A stretch of 64,000 bases of DNA from Euglena gracilis (GCA_039621445.1 CP154954.1:57862002-57926001), one strand, 5' to 3'. Shown: positions 22,501 through 34,359, counted from the first letter of the stretch. Program-made: numbers and translations. Notes: generated by a model not told the origin, from the sequence alone.

Positions 22501-24430
22501 CCCCCCCCCCAACAACATGCCAACTCATCAGGGATGGCATTCAACCCCCCTGGGTCAGCCCACCAAAATTTTCCACCCACCCAAAAATCAGAGCAAATTT
22601 GAACCTACCCCAAGCAGAGAAAATCCTGCTGGATTATGAAAAATCTGGATCTGTAAAGAGGGTGAGGGATTCAACCACCCAGCACCTGATCCCCTGGTTT
22701 TTGATTTCAAAACCAGAGGGGGGGGCAGACAAAATGGAGATTTATAAGGGATTGCAGGGAATTAAATCAAAGATTCCAAGTGAAACCTTTCAAGCTGGAT
22801 CACATCCAGCACATTTTTCCAGTGTTAGAAAAGGGCCACTGGGCAGCAAAAACAGACCTAAATTTCACATCCCAGTGAGCCGGGCCCTAAGGCCCTTTCT
22901 AAGACATCAGTCGGGGGGGCAGACCTAGGAATTCCAGGCAGGCTGTTTTGGCCTGAATGTAGTCCCCAAATTTTTATGTCAGTAATGAAGACATTCGAAA
23001 CACTGTGGAGGAAAAGGGGCATCCAGGTATTTAATTACCTGGACGACATTATACTGGTGGCCCCAACACAAAACATCTTTCAAAAAAACCTGAACACAGT
23101 GGGGAGGAATTTAATCAAGTCAGGGTTCAAAACCAATGTGAAAAAGTCCACCCTACAACACACCCAAGTCGTAAATCATTTTGGCTTTCAGATAAACGTC
23201 GAAGGAGGAAGGTTACAGGTGCCCCCCCAGAAAATAAAAACAGTAAAAAAGGAGCTGGGAAGAATGGTGAAAACAGATTACATGTCAAAAGGCAGTTGGC
23301 TGCCATTCTGGGCCAAAACAGATGCAATCTAATGGCCTTGTCCTTTCTAAGGGCCTTTACCGATGCCCTGGCAAATTTGTTGGAGGAAAATTCCACAGCC
23401 CCCCGGGACTAAAAACATCCATTTCCCGAAGAATAAAGGACCAATTAAGAGAAATAAAAACTCTGCTGGACACCTGGGGGGGCAGACCCTTCCCCGAAAG
23501 TGCAACCAGGGAGTTGCGCTCAGACAGCAGTAACCATGCCTGGGGGGGGGCTGGGCACTCGAACAGGCAAATTGTGCAAGAATTTTGGAGGGAAAACTCC
23601 ATTTCGCACATAAATCTCAAAGAATTAATTGCAGCAATAAGCACAGTTCAAAGCCTCAGCCAGCCAGGGGAAGTGTGTCCCTGTCCATGGACAACCAAGT
23701 AAGTTACGATTACTTAACAAACGGGGGGGGGCAGAAAAGACCCATTCAACCCCGTGCTAAGACCTTTCTTCAAGTGGTGCATGGAGCACAACATAAACCT
23801 GCAAGTAAAGTGGGTCCCCTCCAAAGAATGCAGGGCAGACCCCATAAGCAGGTGGGAAATGGACAGGGGGGATTATTCCCTGGACCCCCAACTTTTTCAA
23901 TGGCTGAGACAGCAGTTCAAAAATTGCATCAACCTAAAAACAGACCTTTTTGCCTCACCAGGCCACAATTTGTGGACAGGTGGCCCCACTAGAGAGCCAC
24001 AGCAGTAGATACATTACAATGTCCACTGGACAACATGGGGTGATTTTATCTAAACCCCCCCTGGTCTGTAATCCAAAATTTTCTCCCCAGATAGAAAATG
24101 TTCCCACAGGCCAAAGTTTTGTTGGTCACCCCCTACTGGGATTCAGCCACATGGTGCCCCCAGTTAATAAAAATGAAAGTTCCAGGGACCCCCTGCCTGA
24201 AAATCACCCCCCACAATGGTATGTTCACCAATTGCAGGGGGAAAATGCCACCCACCAGGTGGCCCCTGCTTTGCATAATTTGCTCAGGCAAATTCTGGAG
24301 GGGAAACAAATACAAAAAACAACCATTAACGATTTCCTGGGGATAAAACCCAGCTTAAAGCGTTATCAAAGCGCTTTTACGCTTTTATGGGTGATTTTGG
24401 ACAAAATGGGGGTACCCCCTCCCTGAAGCC
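22500..24430 (+). pseudogene. DIRS-like reverse transcriptase / RNase H (element D)
   Basis: LNLPQAEKILLDYEKSGSVK and HLIPWFLISKPEGG open the RT; the palm has FNYLDDIILVAPTQ with YLDD at 23036-23047 intact. VNHFGFQINVEGGRLQVPPQ and SNGLVLSKGLYRCPG mark the thumb region. RNase H follows with INLKELIAAISTV, WVPSKECRADPISRW and TDLFASPGHN. Later parts run VPTGQSFVGHPLL and LLRQILEGKQIQ. At least four frame changes break it, commonly at G-runs. Confidence 0.78.
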
Positions 24431-25062
24431 ACCACTGACCAAATGGTTGACGCTTTAATTAAACTGTTCCAATTTTCAAAGGTCCAAGCACGTAATGCAT
24501 ACAGTGCTATGCTTTTAATCCCTGGCTTTGGTGGCCTAAAGTATCGATGGCATGTTGGCACCTTATAAAAGCTTTGGAAACAAAATCTGGAGAAATCTGG
24601 TGCATTTTGGGATCCCCTCACAATCCTCCTGTGGCTGGCACAGTCCCCCCTTTTCCTCTGATATGCGAGCATTACGTACACAACTCATTTCTGTTCACGA
24701 ATCCTTTGTTTATACAGAAGTTCAGATTTGGCACAGGTCCAAAGAACTACCAGTGTGTTGGGGGGGGGGCCCCTACATCAATATTAAAAGTAAAGGTCAA
24801 AAACTCCATAAGTGGGAGCGAGTTCTCTGCATTCCTCAATGCCCCCAAATCAGTCGCTTTCATTTAATGATGTCTTATGTGACAGCAATACGTTTCTTTA
24901 TGAATCCTGGTGGCCCCCTGTTAATTACGTTAAAAACCTTACAAAGCCATTAAGGCAGACACCATTGCTTCCATCACCAAAGATTTTTTGACCAAACAGG
25001 GGATACCCCCCCAGGTGTGGGGACCCCACTCCACCAGAGGGGCAGGGCCTGGTTTACTCAAG
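24431..25062 (+). pseudogene. DIRS-like tyrosine recombinase, C-terminally truncated (element D)
   Basis: Contains YSAMLLIPGFGGLKY, then in a second frame LYRSSDLAQV, HLMMSYVTAIRFF, PGGPLLITL and the HSTRGAG box. The next expected segment, with the catalytic tyrosine seen in element F, is absent because the sequence passes straight into element F's terminus. It cannot catalyse strand exchange. Confidence 0.75.
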
Positions 25063-25341
25063 ACACCTCGGTCTCCGCACTTTGCCCTTGTGAGGCCATG
25101 CCTTGCTCGCCGGCGGAGTTGTTTGGTTTGTTTGCTACGTTGGGTTAAGAGTCCCTGCTTAGGGCCTTTTTCGCCGAAGTTGGCTGATTCTTAATTTGCC
25201 CTTCGGCACCCAGAAGAAAGGAACGTCTAAAACCATATCAATTGGAAGAAGAAGAAGTCGATCAATCAATTCAAAATTTCCAGAAAGAGACGCTCGTGCA
25301 GAAGGTCAAAGCAGAAATTGTTGAAGTTCTGAAAGATTTCA

Positions 25342-26090
25342 ATGAAAGATGCAATTTCCAATACGAACAGCGCTGGAGAACCTCAAGAGGGAGCAGCAGA
25401 AACAGCAGCAGCCGGACAAACTGACGGCGCGGGTCGACTGTGGCGAACCGTGGCTGCCCCTTCCACAAAAGAAATTTCCCCAAAAGAAACTTTTACAATC
25501 CAAACCCCCCAAAGTGATGGCCACGGACCCTGGCAGACAGTGGTCAGAAGACCCCGCAAGGGGCAGAAGCAACCACCAGCAGGCCACTGCGGCCATTGGA
25601 ATCAGGGCCATGGTGGCCAACTTTCCAAAACACATCATGTGTTCAAGCGGGGCTATGGCAGCCAGAACCGCACAGGCCATGGAGGCAACAAAGGCCATGA
25701 CGGCACAACCAGCCATGAAGGCATCTACACTATCCAAAGTCGCTGGAACAAAGGCCAAGGTGGCCACCAGCACCAAGGCCCCAGCATTTGTTCCTGCTCA
25801 ATCAACAGGGGGAGACCCACAGTGGCCCCCTTATGGTATGGTTACCAACACCATCAACATCAAGAAGGCCAGATAGGCAAATCCGGGTCAATAAGCCCTG
25901 TGGTATAGAAACCAACAACAGGATCCTCCAGAGAGAGTGTGAGCAGAGAGGGAGAGTGTGCGTACACATCCCCCCAGAAACACTTTGTTTTTCCAAGTGC
26001 TCAAGCCCTAGGGGCTCTAGGGGGTGTGAAATGTCCAACACCCTCCACCCAGCCCCCAGAAAATCAGCTAGTTAAGAAAATAAATTCCAT
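25342..26090 (+). pseudogene. DIRS-like gag/ORF1, second subtype (element F)
   Basis: The frame starting MKDAISNTNSAGEPQEG carries DGHGPWQTVVRRPRKG, the family marker. A Gly/His/Gln-rich run (GHCGHWNQGHGGQ, NRTGHGGNKGHDG) follows in place of the GTHSGP repeat of A and D. From about 25860 the frame changes and the conserved IKPYG-like block appears as VNKPCGIETNNRILQR. The basic, Gly/His-rich content suggests nucleic-acid binding; this is inference. Confidence 0.55.
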
Positions 26091-26099
26091 GGGGGAGAA

Positions 26100-27913
26100 A
26101 TGGGGAGGCACCCCCCTGTACCAGAGACTTCAAAAAAATCTCCAATGGTGGTCAAAACTTCCCCCCCCCCCAGCAGCGTGTCAACTAATCAAAAAAGGAA
26201 TTCATCCCCTCTGGGTAAATCCCCCAAAATTTTCCACCCACCCAAAACCCAGAGCCAACTTGGACTTAAACCAGGCAGAAACAATTCTTCTGGATTACGA
26301 AAAAACTGGGTCAGTGAAGCGAGTTTGGGATTCAGAAACCGAGCATTTGACCCCATGGTTTTTAATTTCAAAACCAGATGGGGAGCAACCAAGTGGAGAA
26401 TGATCAGCGGCTGCAGAGAACTGAATCAGCAGTTTCAGGTAAAAACTTTCAAGCTGGATCATATCCAGCACATTTTTCAAGGTCACTGGGCAGCAAAAAT
26501 ATTCCTGAATGCCTATTTCCATATATTCCATTAAGTCCAGGCCTAAGGCCATTTCTAAGGCATCAGGTGGGGGGGGGGGGAGACCTGGGTATTTCAAACA
26601 GGCTGCTTTGGGCTAAATGTAGTGCCCCAAAATTTCATGTCAGTCATGAAAACTTCCGAAAAGCTGTGGAGAAAAAGGGGCATCCAGGTCTGTATTTACC
26701 TGTATGACATTTTGTTGGTTGCCCCCACCCAAAACACTTTACAAGATCACCTGAACACAATCGTCAACGATTTGCTGAATTCAGGGTTCAAAATCAATGT
26801 GAAAAGTCCACCCTCCAGCCCGCACAAGTGGTAACCCATCCGGCAGTTCAAATCAACTTCCAGGAAGGAAAGCTGCAGGTGTCCCTCCAGAAAGCCAGAA
26901 CCATAAAAAAGGAGCTAGGAAAAGTTATGAAAAAATATTACACGTCAAAAAGGCAGCTGGCTGCCATTTTGGGCCAAATAAGATGCAACTTAATGGCCCT
27001 GCCCTTTTAAGGTATTTTACAGACACCCTGGAAAAATTTTTGGTGGCAAAGTCCACAGCCCCCTGGTCCTCAAAGCACCCCATTTCCCAGGAAATCAAGG
27101 CCCAATAAGGGAAAAAAAATTCTGCTGGACACCTAGGGGGGCAGACCCTTCCCCCAAAATGCCACCAGAGAGTTGCACTCAGACAGCGGCACCCATGCCT
27201 GGGGGGGTGTGACATCAATACAGGAGAACTTGTTCAGGAATTTTGGAGAAAAGACTCCATTTTACACATAAATGTAAAGGAGCTGAGTGCAGCAATCAGC
27301 ACTGTAAAAGGTTTGAGCAAACCTGGAGAAACTGTTTCTTTGTCAGTGGACAACCAGGTAATTTACCAATACTTAACAAAAGGAGGGGGCAGAAAGGACC
27401 CCTTCAACAAAATGCTAAGACCATTTTTCAAATGGTGCATGGAAAAACAAGTAAACCTTCAAGTGAACTGGGTACCTTCAAAAGAATGCCTGGCAGTACC
27501 AATAAGCAGATGGGAAATGGACAGGGGGGATTACTCCTTAGACCCCCAACTTTTTCAATGACTCAGACAGCAATTCAAAGGTTTCATAAATCTGAAAACA
27601 GACCTTTTTACCTCACCAGGCAACAAAAAACTGCCCGAATTTGTGGCCAGGTGGCGCCACTTGGAGGCCTCAGCAGTAAATGCATTACAATGTCCACAGG
27701 AAAACATGGGGGATCTTTATGCAAACCCCCCCCAGGTCAATAATTCAACAATTTCTACCAAGGTTGAAAATGTTACACCAGTCCAAAGTTTTGATGGTCA
27801 CCCACTACTGGGATTCTGCCCCAGTGACGCCCTGTCTGAAAATGAAATCCTGCAGGGGTATGTTCACCAAATGCAGGGGGGAAAAATGCCACCCCCAGGT
27901 TGCCCCTTCTTTG
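26100..27913 (+). pseudogene. DIRS-like RT / RNase H, 5' part (element F), active-site Asp lost
   Basis: ANLDLNQAETILLDYEKTGS and HLTPWFLISKPDGE start the RT. The catalytic box reads YLYDILLVAPTQ (26697-26708), so the first Asp of YLDD is Tyr. QVSLQKARTIKKELGK and AAILGQIRCNLMALPF follow, then RNase H with KPGETVSLSVDNQVIYQYL and WVPSKECLAVPISRW. The sequence stops at TTTGCATG (27911-27917), where the LTR array was inserted, and resumes at 34360. Confidence 0.78.
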
Positions 27914-27917
27914 CATG

Positions 27918-28141
27918 TGTTGGCGGCGGCCCCTGGGGTGTGGCGCCGGGCGGGGCCAAAAAAAAGACCAGCCGCGGAATCTTCCGCTTTGCGGAAGTTC
28001 CTAATTTAAGTTTTTTGGACTGCCCCTCTGTAGGTGGTTCCAAGCCTGAACACTTCATCCTATAAAGCTGGCAAAGTCTTGTGCATTCAAATATCAAGGG
28101 TAAGAAGGGAAAAGACACCCCAAAGAGACACCCAGAAAACT
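27918..28141 (+). repeat. LTR 1 of the tandem array
   Basis: 224 bp, from TGTTGGCGGCGG to CCCAGAAAACT. Contains a CCGCTTTGCGG stem and AATTTAAGTTT. Copies 2 and 4 are near-identical and full-length. The 5' end is TG, but the 3' end is CT rather than the usual CA. Confidence 0.82.
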
Positions 28142-28174
28142 GAAGTGTTCATTAACCACTACCAGAAGACCAGA

Positions 28175-29116
28175 ATGCAAGAGTCAGAAGACCAGAATGC
28201 CAAGGCCAGAAGGATGAATGTCAGTTGGAGGCCGGAAGAAGATCACTCGGAAGTGCAGCAAGTGACAGACTGGAGCTGGAGCAGATGGAGTGTCCGACTC
28301 CCAGAAGAAGGCTGGAGATCTGCATTGACAGTGTGGGATGGCCAAGAAGAAGAAGACGAATCAAGGAGTCCAGCTCCAAGCTATGAAGGTGCAGCTGAAG
28401 AACCGGAAGTGCCACTGCAGCCATTCAGGAGGAGAAATGTGGTGATGGAGAACCGACCAGATCCAGGAGAACCAGAATCAGAAACCAGCCAGCCAAGACC
28501 AAGTGGAAGAGGAGGAAGAATCAAGAGGGAGTACATCTCCGAGGAGTACGCTGTGCGCTGGGAATTCATCAACCTGATCCTGGAAAAGTTCAACATTCGG
28601 AAGGAAAGTGTGCAAGAAGCATTTGCACATTGGGAAAAGGCAAGATTCCCCAAGTTCTGGACGAAGAAAGACAATGCATTTGCGAAGACATGGACAAGAG
28701 AAAAGATATGGGCCAATCCACCGTGGACGCTGATGAATCAAGTCATCCTTAAGATCATCGCGGACCAGGTGCAGGAGATGATGTTGATTGCACCAGAGTG
28801 GCGTACAACAACACGGTGGCCAGTGCGGCAGAAGATGACAGTGAAGTTCATCATCTTCAAGGAAGGAACCCGGTTGTTCGAGATCTGGTACCAGCAGGCG
28901 GGCCAGATGCAGCCGACTGGGCCATTGCGTTGGCCAGTCCGGGCATGCTTGGTCCAATACCGAGGTTTCCAGGAAGAGACCCTGAAGAACATGCCCCCAG
29001 GAGATGAAGGAGCATCGTCCCGAGCCCGCAGGAGAAGTGGAAATGAACGTGGACTCTCCGAGGCGTGCAAGAGGAGGTACCGTCGACAGCGGTACCAGTG
29101 GTTCACGGAGACGTGA
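28175..29116 (+). CDS. Non-autonomous LTR element protein, unit 1 (RNase-H-like NPPW module)
   Basis: 313 residues from ATG 28175, the first in-frame Met after the LTR (the frame is open further back into the LTR). The N-terminal part is acidic and Trp-rich (WSWSRWSVRLPEEGW), followed by a Pro/Arg stretch (SQPRPSGRGGR). Residues about 125-225 form a module with EYAVRWEFINLILEKFN, ARFPKFW, NAFAKTW and WANPPWTLMNQV. It resembles the end of DIRS RNase H and a segment of element I at 48719-49057. The C-terminus is very basic (CKRRYRRQRYQWF). Intact, unlike unit 2. Likely a Gag or nucleic-acid-binding protein supplied in trans to an LTR element; this is inference. Confidence 0.7.
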   Translation: MQESEDQNAKARRMNVSWRPEEDHSEVQQVTDWSWSRWSVRLPEEGWRSALTVWDGQEEEDESRSPAPSYEGAAEEPEVPLQPFRRRNVVMENRPDPGEPESETSQPRPSGRGGRIKREYISEEYAVRWEFINLILEKFNIRKESVQEAFAHWEKARFPKFWTKKDNAFAKTWTREKIWANPPWTLMNQVILKIIADQVQEMMLIAPEWRTTTRWPVRQKMTVKFIIFKEGTRLFEIWYQQAGQMQPTGPLRWPVRACLVQYRGFQEETLKNMPPGDEGASSRARRRSGNERGLSEACKRRYRRQRYQWFTET

Positions 29117-30055
29117 GAATGAGGCGGTGTAGACCGAGTGTTGCCTGCCCTCTCCATCCCATCCTAATCCCCTCCTCTGCCAGTATCCATGATCCCCGAT
29201 CAGAAAAGGATGGAAATCATCATGCTTTCAATTGTGCACCTATTGGCCTGCGTCGGCACAGAAAGAATGACTGAAAATTCCAGGTTTTGGTTGTCGGTTG
29301 TTGATGGATGCTCTGGGAGGTTGGACGGCCCATCACTACTGATGGGGAGGGGGGGGGGGTGCTCAGGGCGGTTCGGCTGCCCGTCGCCGAAGATGAATCG
29401 TTGGGTTGGTTGGAGTGTGGTGGTGTGGACCCGAGGGTTGCCTGCCCCCCAATTTCAATTCAGTGGAATTGGATCAGATCTGCAGAAAGGTTGGCATAGA
29501 GATGGCGGTGTAGACCTGCGGGTTGCCTGCCCCGTTTCGTCTGTTCTATGTGAGTTAGAAGCAGATTTGCATGAATCACAGGTGTGTGTGGCGGTGTGAA
29601 CGCGATGTTACCGGCCCCCTCCTCGACGAAGGAATTGAGGCCCTGGGATCTTGATTTGAGTGGCGGTGTGAACTTCCTATGTTACCTGCCCCCCCCCCCC
29701 ATTCGTCATTCACTATATGGACATTCAGCGGACCCTGGATTGTGATTCTAATCCCCAGACTCAGAATTTGCTGTACGTTACTTCCTTTCCCCCCCAAAAA
29801 AACCCCCTGGCCACACCCCAGAAAGGAAAAGAAAACCCACGGCCTGGGGCCCACGGGGGCCGAGCCCCCCCCCCCTCCCCAGGGGGTCACCCCCCCAGGG
29901 GGGCCCAAAAAAAAACCCCAGGCCTCGGGCCCACGGGGGCCGAGGCCCCCTCCCCCAAAGCGGAATGCTTCGGGGGAGAAAAAAGGGCCCGAACACTTCC
30001 CCGGGGCCGCCTCAAAAATTGCCGAAGGCGGTACGCAAGCGGTCCGGGAGGGGAG
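29117..30055 (+). other. 3' non-coding part of internal unit 1
   Basis: Has a run of GGTGTAGACC...GTTGCCTGCCC sub-repeats spaced about 60-100 bp apart, then GGGGCCCACGGGGGCCGAG hairpins with long C-runs, and ends in the purine tract before LTR 2. The same layout occurs at 31253-32183 and 33210-34136. No ORF is shared among the three units. Confidence 0.7.
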
Positions 30056-30278
30056 TGTTGGCGGCGGCCCCTGGGGTGTGGCGCCGGGCGGGGCCAAAAA
30101 AAGACCAACCGCGGAACCTTCCGCTTTGCGGAAGTTCTTAATTTAAGTTTATTGGACTGCCCCTCTGTAGGTGGTTCCAAGCCTGAACACTTCATCCTAT
30201 CAAGCTGGCAAAGTCTTGTGCATTCAAATATCAAGGGTAAGAAGGGAAAAGACACCCCAAAGAAACACCCAGAAAACT
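30056..30278 (+). repeat. LTR 2 of the tandem array
   Basis: Full-length copy bounded by the purine tract GGGAGGGGAG on its left and ACTGAAGTG on its right. It differs from LTR 1 by a handful of substitutions. Confidence 0.82.
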
Positions 30279-30311
30279 GAAGTGTTCATTAACCACTACC
30301 AGAATGCCAGA

Positions 30312-31252
30312 ATGCGAGAGTCAGAATACCAGAATGCCAAGGCCAGAAGGATGAATGTCAGTTGGAGGCCGGAAGAAGATCACTCGGAAGTGCAGGAAGT
30401 GACAGACTGGAGCTGGAGCAGATGGAGTCTCCGACTTCCAGAAGAAGGCTGGAGATCTGCATTGACAGTATAAGATGGCCAAGAAGAAGAAGACGAATCA
30501 GGGAGTCCAGCTCCAAGCTATGAAGGTGCAGCTGAATAACCGGAAGTGCCATTGCAGCCATTCAGGAGGAGAAATGTGGTGATGGAGAACCGACCAGATC
30601 CAGGAGAACCAGAATCAGAAACCAGCCAGCCAAGACCAAGTGGAAGAGGAGGAAGAATCAAGAGGGAGTACATCTCCGAGGAGTACGCTGTGCGCTGGGA
30701 ATTCATCAACCTGATCCTGGAAAAGTTCAACACTCGGAAGGAAAGTGTGCAAGGAGCATTTGCATCATGGGAAAATGCAAGATTCCCCAAGTTCTGGACG
30801 AAGGAAGACAATGCATTTGCGAAGACATGGACAAGAGAAAAGATATGGGCCAGTCCACCGTGGACGCTGATGAAGCAAGTCATCCTCAAGATCATCGCGG
30901 ACCAGGTGCAGGAGATGACGTTGATTGCACCAGAGTGCCGTACAACAACACGGTGGCAGTGCTGCAGAAGATGACAGCGAAGTTCATCATCTTGAAGGAA
31001 GGAACCCGGTTGTTCGAGATCTGGGACCAGCAGGCGGGCCAGATGCAGCCGACTGGGCCATTGCGTTGGCCAGTCCGGGCATTCTTGGTCCAATACCGAG
31101 GTTTCCAGGAAGAGACCCTGAAGAACATGCCCCCAGGAGATGAAGGAGTATCGTCCCGAGCCCGCAGGAGAAGTGGAGATGAACGTGGACTCTCCGAGGC
31201 GTGCAAGAGGAGGTACCGTCGACAGCGGTACCAGTGGTTCACGGAGACGTGA
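30312..31252 (+). pseudogene. Non-autonomous LTR element protein, unit 2 (broken)
   Basis: Same start and layout as unit 1. It is stopped by TAA at 30471-30473 (unit 1 has GTGTGG at this point, here GTATAA) and by a second TAA near 30537. A shift near 30950 moves the C-terminal half into another frame; that half then ends in the same CKRRYRRQRYQWF tail. It cannot make the full protein. Confidence 0.78.
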
Positions 31253-32183
31253 GAATGAGGCGGTGTAGACCGAGTGTTGCCTGCCCTCTCCCTCCCATCC
31301 TAATCCCCTCCTCTGCCAGTATCCATGACCCCGATCAGAAAAGGATGGAAATCATCATGCTTTCAATTGTGCACCTATTGGCCTGCGTCGGCACAGAAAG
31401 AATGACTGAAAATTCCAGGTTTTGGTTGTCGGTTGTCGATGGATGCTCTGGGAGGTTGGACGGCCCATCACTACTGATGGGAAGGGGGGGTGTGCTCAGG
31501 GCGGTTCGGCTGCCCGTCGCCGAAGATGAATCGTTGGGTTGCTTGGAGTGTGGTGGTGTGGACCCGAGCGTTGCCTGCCCCCCCAATTTCAATTCAGTGG
31601 AATTGGATCAGATCTGCAGAATGGTTGGCATAGAGATGGCGGTGTAGACCTGCGGGTTGCCTGCCCCGTTTCGTCTGTTCTATGTGAGTTGGAAGCAGAT
31701 TTGCATGAATCACAGGTGTGTGTGGCGGTGTGAACGCGATGTTACCGGCCCCCTCCTCGACGAAGGAATTGAGGCCCTGGGACCTTGCTTTCGAGAGTCG
31801 GTGTGAACTTCCTATGTTACCTGCCCCCCCCCCATTCGTCATTCACTATGTGGACATTGAGCGGACCCTGGATTGTGATTCTAATCCCCAGACTCAGAAT
31901 TTGCTGTACGTTACTTCCTTTCCCCCCTAAAAAACCCCCCGGCCACACCCCAGAAAGGAAAAGAAAACCCACGGCCTGGGGCCCACGGGGGCCGAGCCCC
32001 CCCCCCCCCTCCCCAGGGGGTCACCCCCCAGGGGGGCCCAAAAAAACCCCAGGCCTCGAGCCCACGGGGGCCGAGGCCCCCCCGAAGCGGAATGCTTCGG
32101 GGGAGAAAAAAAGGGCCCGAACACTTCCCCGGGGCCGCCTCAAAAATTGCCGAAGGCGGTACGCAAGGGGTCCGGGATGGGAG

Positions 32184-32228
32184 TGTTGGCGGCGGCCCCT
32201 GAAACCCCAAAGAGACACCCAGAAAACT
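32184..32228 (+). repeat. LTR 3, internally deleted
   Basis: Only the first about 20 bp (TGTTGGCGGCGGCCCCTG) and last about 27 bp (ACCCCAAAGAGACACCCAG...) of the LTR remain. About 178 bp are missing, but the two ends are exact. Both copies of the junction retain CCCC, which may have mediated the deletion. Confidence 0.8.
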
Positions 32229-32261
32229 GAAGTGTTCATTAACCACTACCAGAATACCAGA

Positions 32262-33209
32262 ATGCGAGAGTCAGAATACCAGAATGCCAAGGCCATAAGG
32301 ATGAATGTCAGTTGGAGGCCGGAAGAAGATCACTCGGAAGTGCAGGAAGTGACAGACTGGAGCTGGAGCAGATGGAGTGTCCGACTTCCAGAAGAAGGCT
32401 GGAGATCTGCATTGACAGTGTGGGATGGCCAAGAAGAAGAAGACGAATCAAGGAGTCCAGCTCCAAGCTATGAAGGTGCAGCTGAAGAACCGGAAGTGCC
32501 ATTGCAGCCATTCAGGAGGAGAAATGTGGTGATGGAGAACCGACCAGATCCAGGAGAACCAGAATCAGAAACCAGCCAGCCAAGACCAAGTGGAAGAGGA
32601 GGAAGAATCAAGAGGGAGTACATCTCCGAGGAGTACGCTGTGCGCTGGGAATTCATCAACCTGATCCTGGAAAAGTTCAACACTCGGAAGGAAAGTGTGC
32701 AAGGAGCATTTGCATCATGGGAAAATGCAAGATTCCCCAAGTTCTGGACGAAGGAAGACAATGCATTTGCGAAGACATGGACAAGAGAAAAGATATGGGC
32801 CAATCCACCGTGGACGCTGATGAATCAAGTCATCCTCAAGATCATCGCGGACCAGGTGCAGGAGATGATGTTGATTGCACCAGAGTGGCGTACAACAAGA
32901 CGGTGGCCAGTGCTGCAGAAGATGACAGCGAAGTTCATCATCTTCAAGGAAGGAACCCAGTTGTTCGAGATCTGGGACCAGCAGGCGGGCCAGATGCAGC
33001 CGACTGGGCCATTGCGTTGGCCAGTCCGGGCATGCTTGGTCCAATACCGAAGATTCCAGGAAGAGACCCTGAAGAACATGCCCCCAGGAGATGAAGGAGT
33101 ATCGTCCCGAGCCCGCAGGAGAAGTGGAGATGAACGTGGACTCTCCGAGGCGTGCAAGAGGAGGTACCGTCGACAGCGGTACCAGTGGTTCACGGAGACG
33201 TGGGAATGA
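32262..33209 (+). CDS. Non-autonomous LTR element protein, unit 3 (RNase-H-like NPPW module)
   Basis: 315 residues from ATG 32262 to TGA 33207-33209. The sequence is very close to unit 1 but ends TETWE, because unit 1's TGA is TGG here, adding two residues. The module with NARFPKFW, NAFAKTW, IWANPPWTLMNQV and MMLIAPEW lies at about residues 125-225. The frame is open upstream of the Met as far as 31785 only because the LTR deletion fused the frames. Conservation of the frame in units 1 and 3 supports real coding. Function unknown beyond the module likeness. Confidence 0.7.
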   Translation: MRESEYQNAKAIRMNVSWRPEEDHSEVQEVTDWSWSRWSVRLPEEGWRSALTVWDGQEEEDESRSPAPSYEGAAEEPEVPLQPFRRRNVVMENRPDPGEPESETSQPRPSGRGGRIKREYISEEYAVRWEFINLILEKFNTRKESVQGAFASWENARFPKFWTKEDNAFAKTWTREKIWANPPWTLMNQVILKIIADQVQEMMLIAPEWRTTRRWPVLQKMTAKFIIFKEGTQLFEIWDQQAGQMQPTGPLRWPVRACLVQYRRFQEETLKNMPPGDEGVSSRARRRSGDERGLSEACKRRYRRQRYQWFTETWE

Positions 33210-34136
33210 GGCGGTGTAGACCAAGTGTTGCCTGCCCTCCCCCTCCCAGCCTAATCCCCTCCTCTGCCAGTATCCATGATCCCCGATCAGAAAAGGATGG
33301 AAATCATCATGCTTTCAATTGTGCACGTATTGGCCTGCGTCGGGACAGAAAGAATGACTGAAAATTCCAGGTGTTGGTTGTCGGTTGTCGATGGATGCTC
33401 TGGGAGGTTGGACGGCCCATCACTACTGATGGGGGGGGGTGCTCAGGGCGGTTCGGCTGCCCGTCGCCGAAGATGAATCGTTGGGTTGGTTGTAGTGTGG
33501 TGGTGTGGACCCGAGGGTTGCCTGCCCTCCCCAATTTCTATTCAGTGGAATTGGATCAGATCTGCAGAATGGTTGGCATAGAGATGGCGGTGTAGACCTG
33601 CGGGTTGCCTGCCCCGTTTCGTCTGTTCTATGTGAGTTGGAAGCAGATTTGCATGAATCACAGGTGTGTGTGGCGGTGTGAACGCGATGTTACCGGCCCC
33701 CTCCTCGACGAAGGAATTGAGGCCCTGGGACCTTGATTTCGAGAGTGGCGGTGTGAACTTCCTATGTTGTCTGCCCCCCCCCCATTCGTCATTCACTATA
33801 CGGACATTCAGCGGACCCTGGATTGTGATTCTAATCCCCAGACTCAGAATTTGCTGTACGTTACTTCCTTTCCCCCCCAAAAAAACCCCCCGGCCACACC
33901 CCAGAAAGGAAAAGAAAACCCACGGCCTGGGGCCCACGGGGGCCGAGCCCCCCCCCCCTCCCCAGGGTGTCACCCCCCCCCAGGGGGGCCGAAAAAAACC
34001 CCAGGCCTCGGGCCCACGGGGGCCGAGGCCCCCCCCCGAAGCGGAATGCTTCGGGGGAGAAAAAAAGGGCCCGAACACTTCCCCGGGGCGCCCCAAAAAT
34101 TTCCGAAGGCAGTACGCAAGCGGTCCGGGAGGGGAG

Positions 34137-34359
34137 TGTTGGCGGCGGCCCCTGGGGTGTGGCGCCGGGCGTGTCCAAAAAAAGACCAACCGCAGAACCT
34201 TCCGCTTTGCGGAAGTTCTTAATTTAAGTTTATTGGACTGCCTCTCTGTGGGTGGTTCCAAGCCTGAACACTTCATCCTATCAAGCTGGCAAAGTCTTGT
34301 GCATTCAAATATGAAGGGTAAGAAGGGAAAAGACACCCCAAAGAGACACCCAGAAAACT
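34137..34359 (+). repeat. LTR 4 of the tandem array
   Basis: Full-length 223-bp LTR ending AGAAAACT, followed by the CATG duplication and then the resumed RNase H sequence of element F. Confidence 0.82.

Larger units (their letters stand above)
21078..25062 (+). mobile_element. DIRS-like element D (right end truncated)
   Basis: Left terminus at 21078-21112, common leader, gag, RT/RNase H and recombinase in the same order as element A. The right end is cut within the recombinase at GPGLLK and joined directly to the left terminus of element F at 25063. D and F are therefore a direct tandem, with D missing its last 150 bp or more. Confidence 0.8.
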
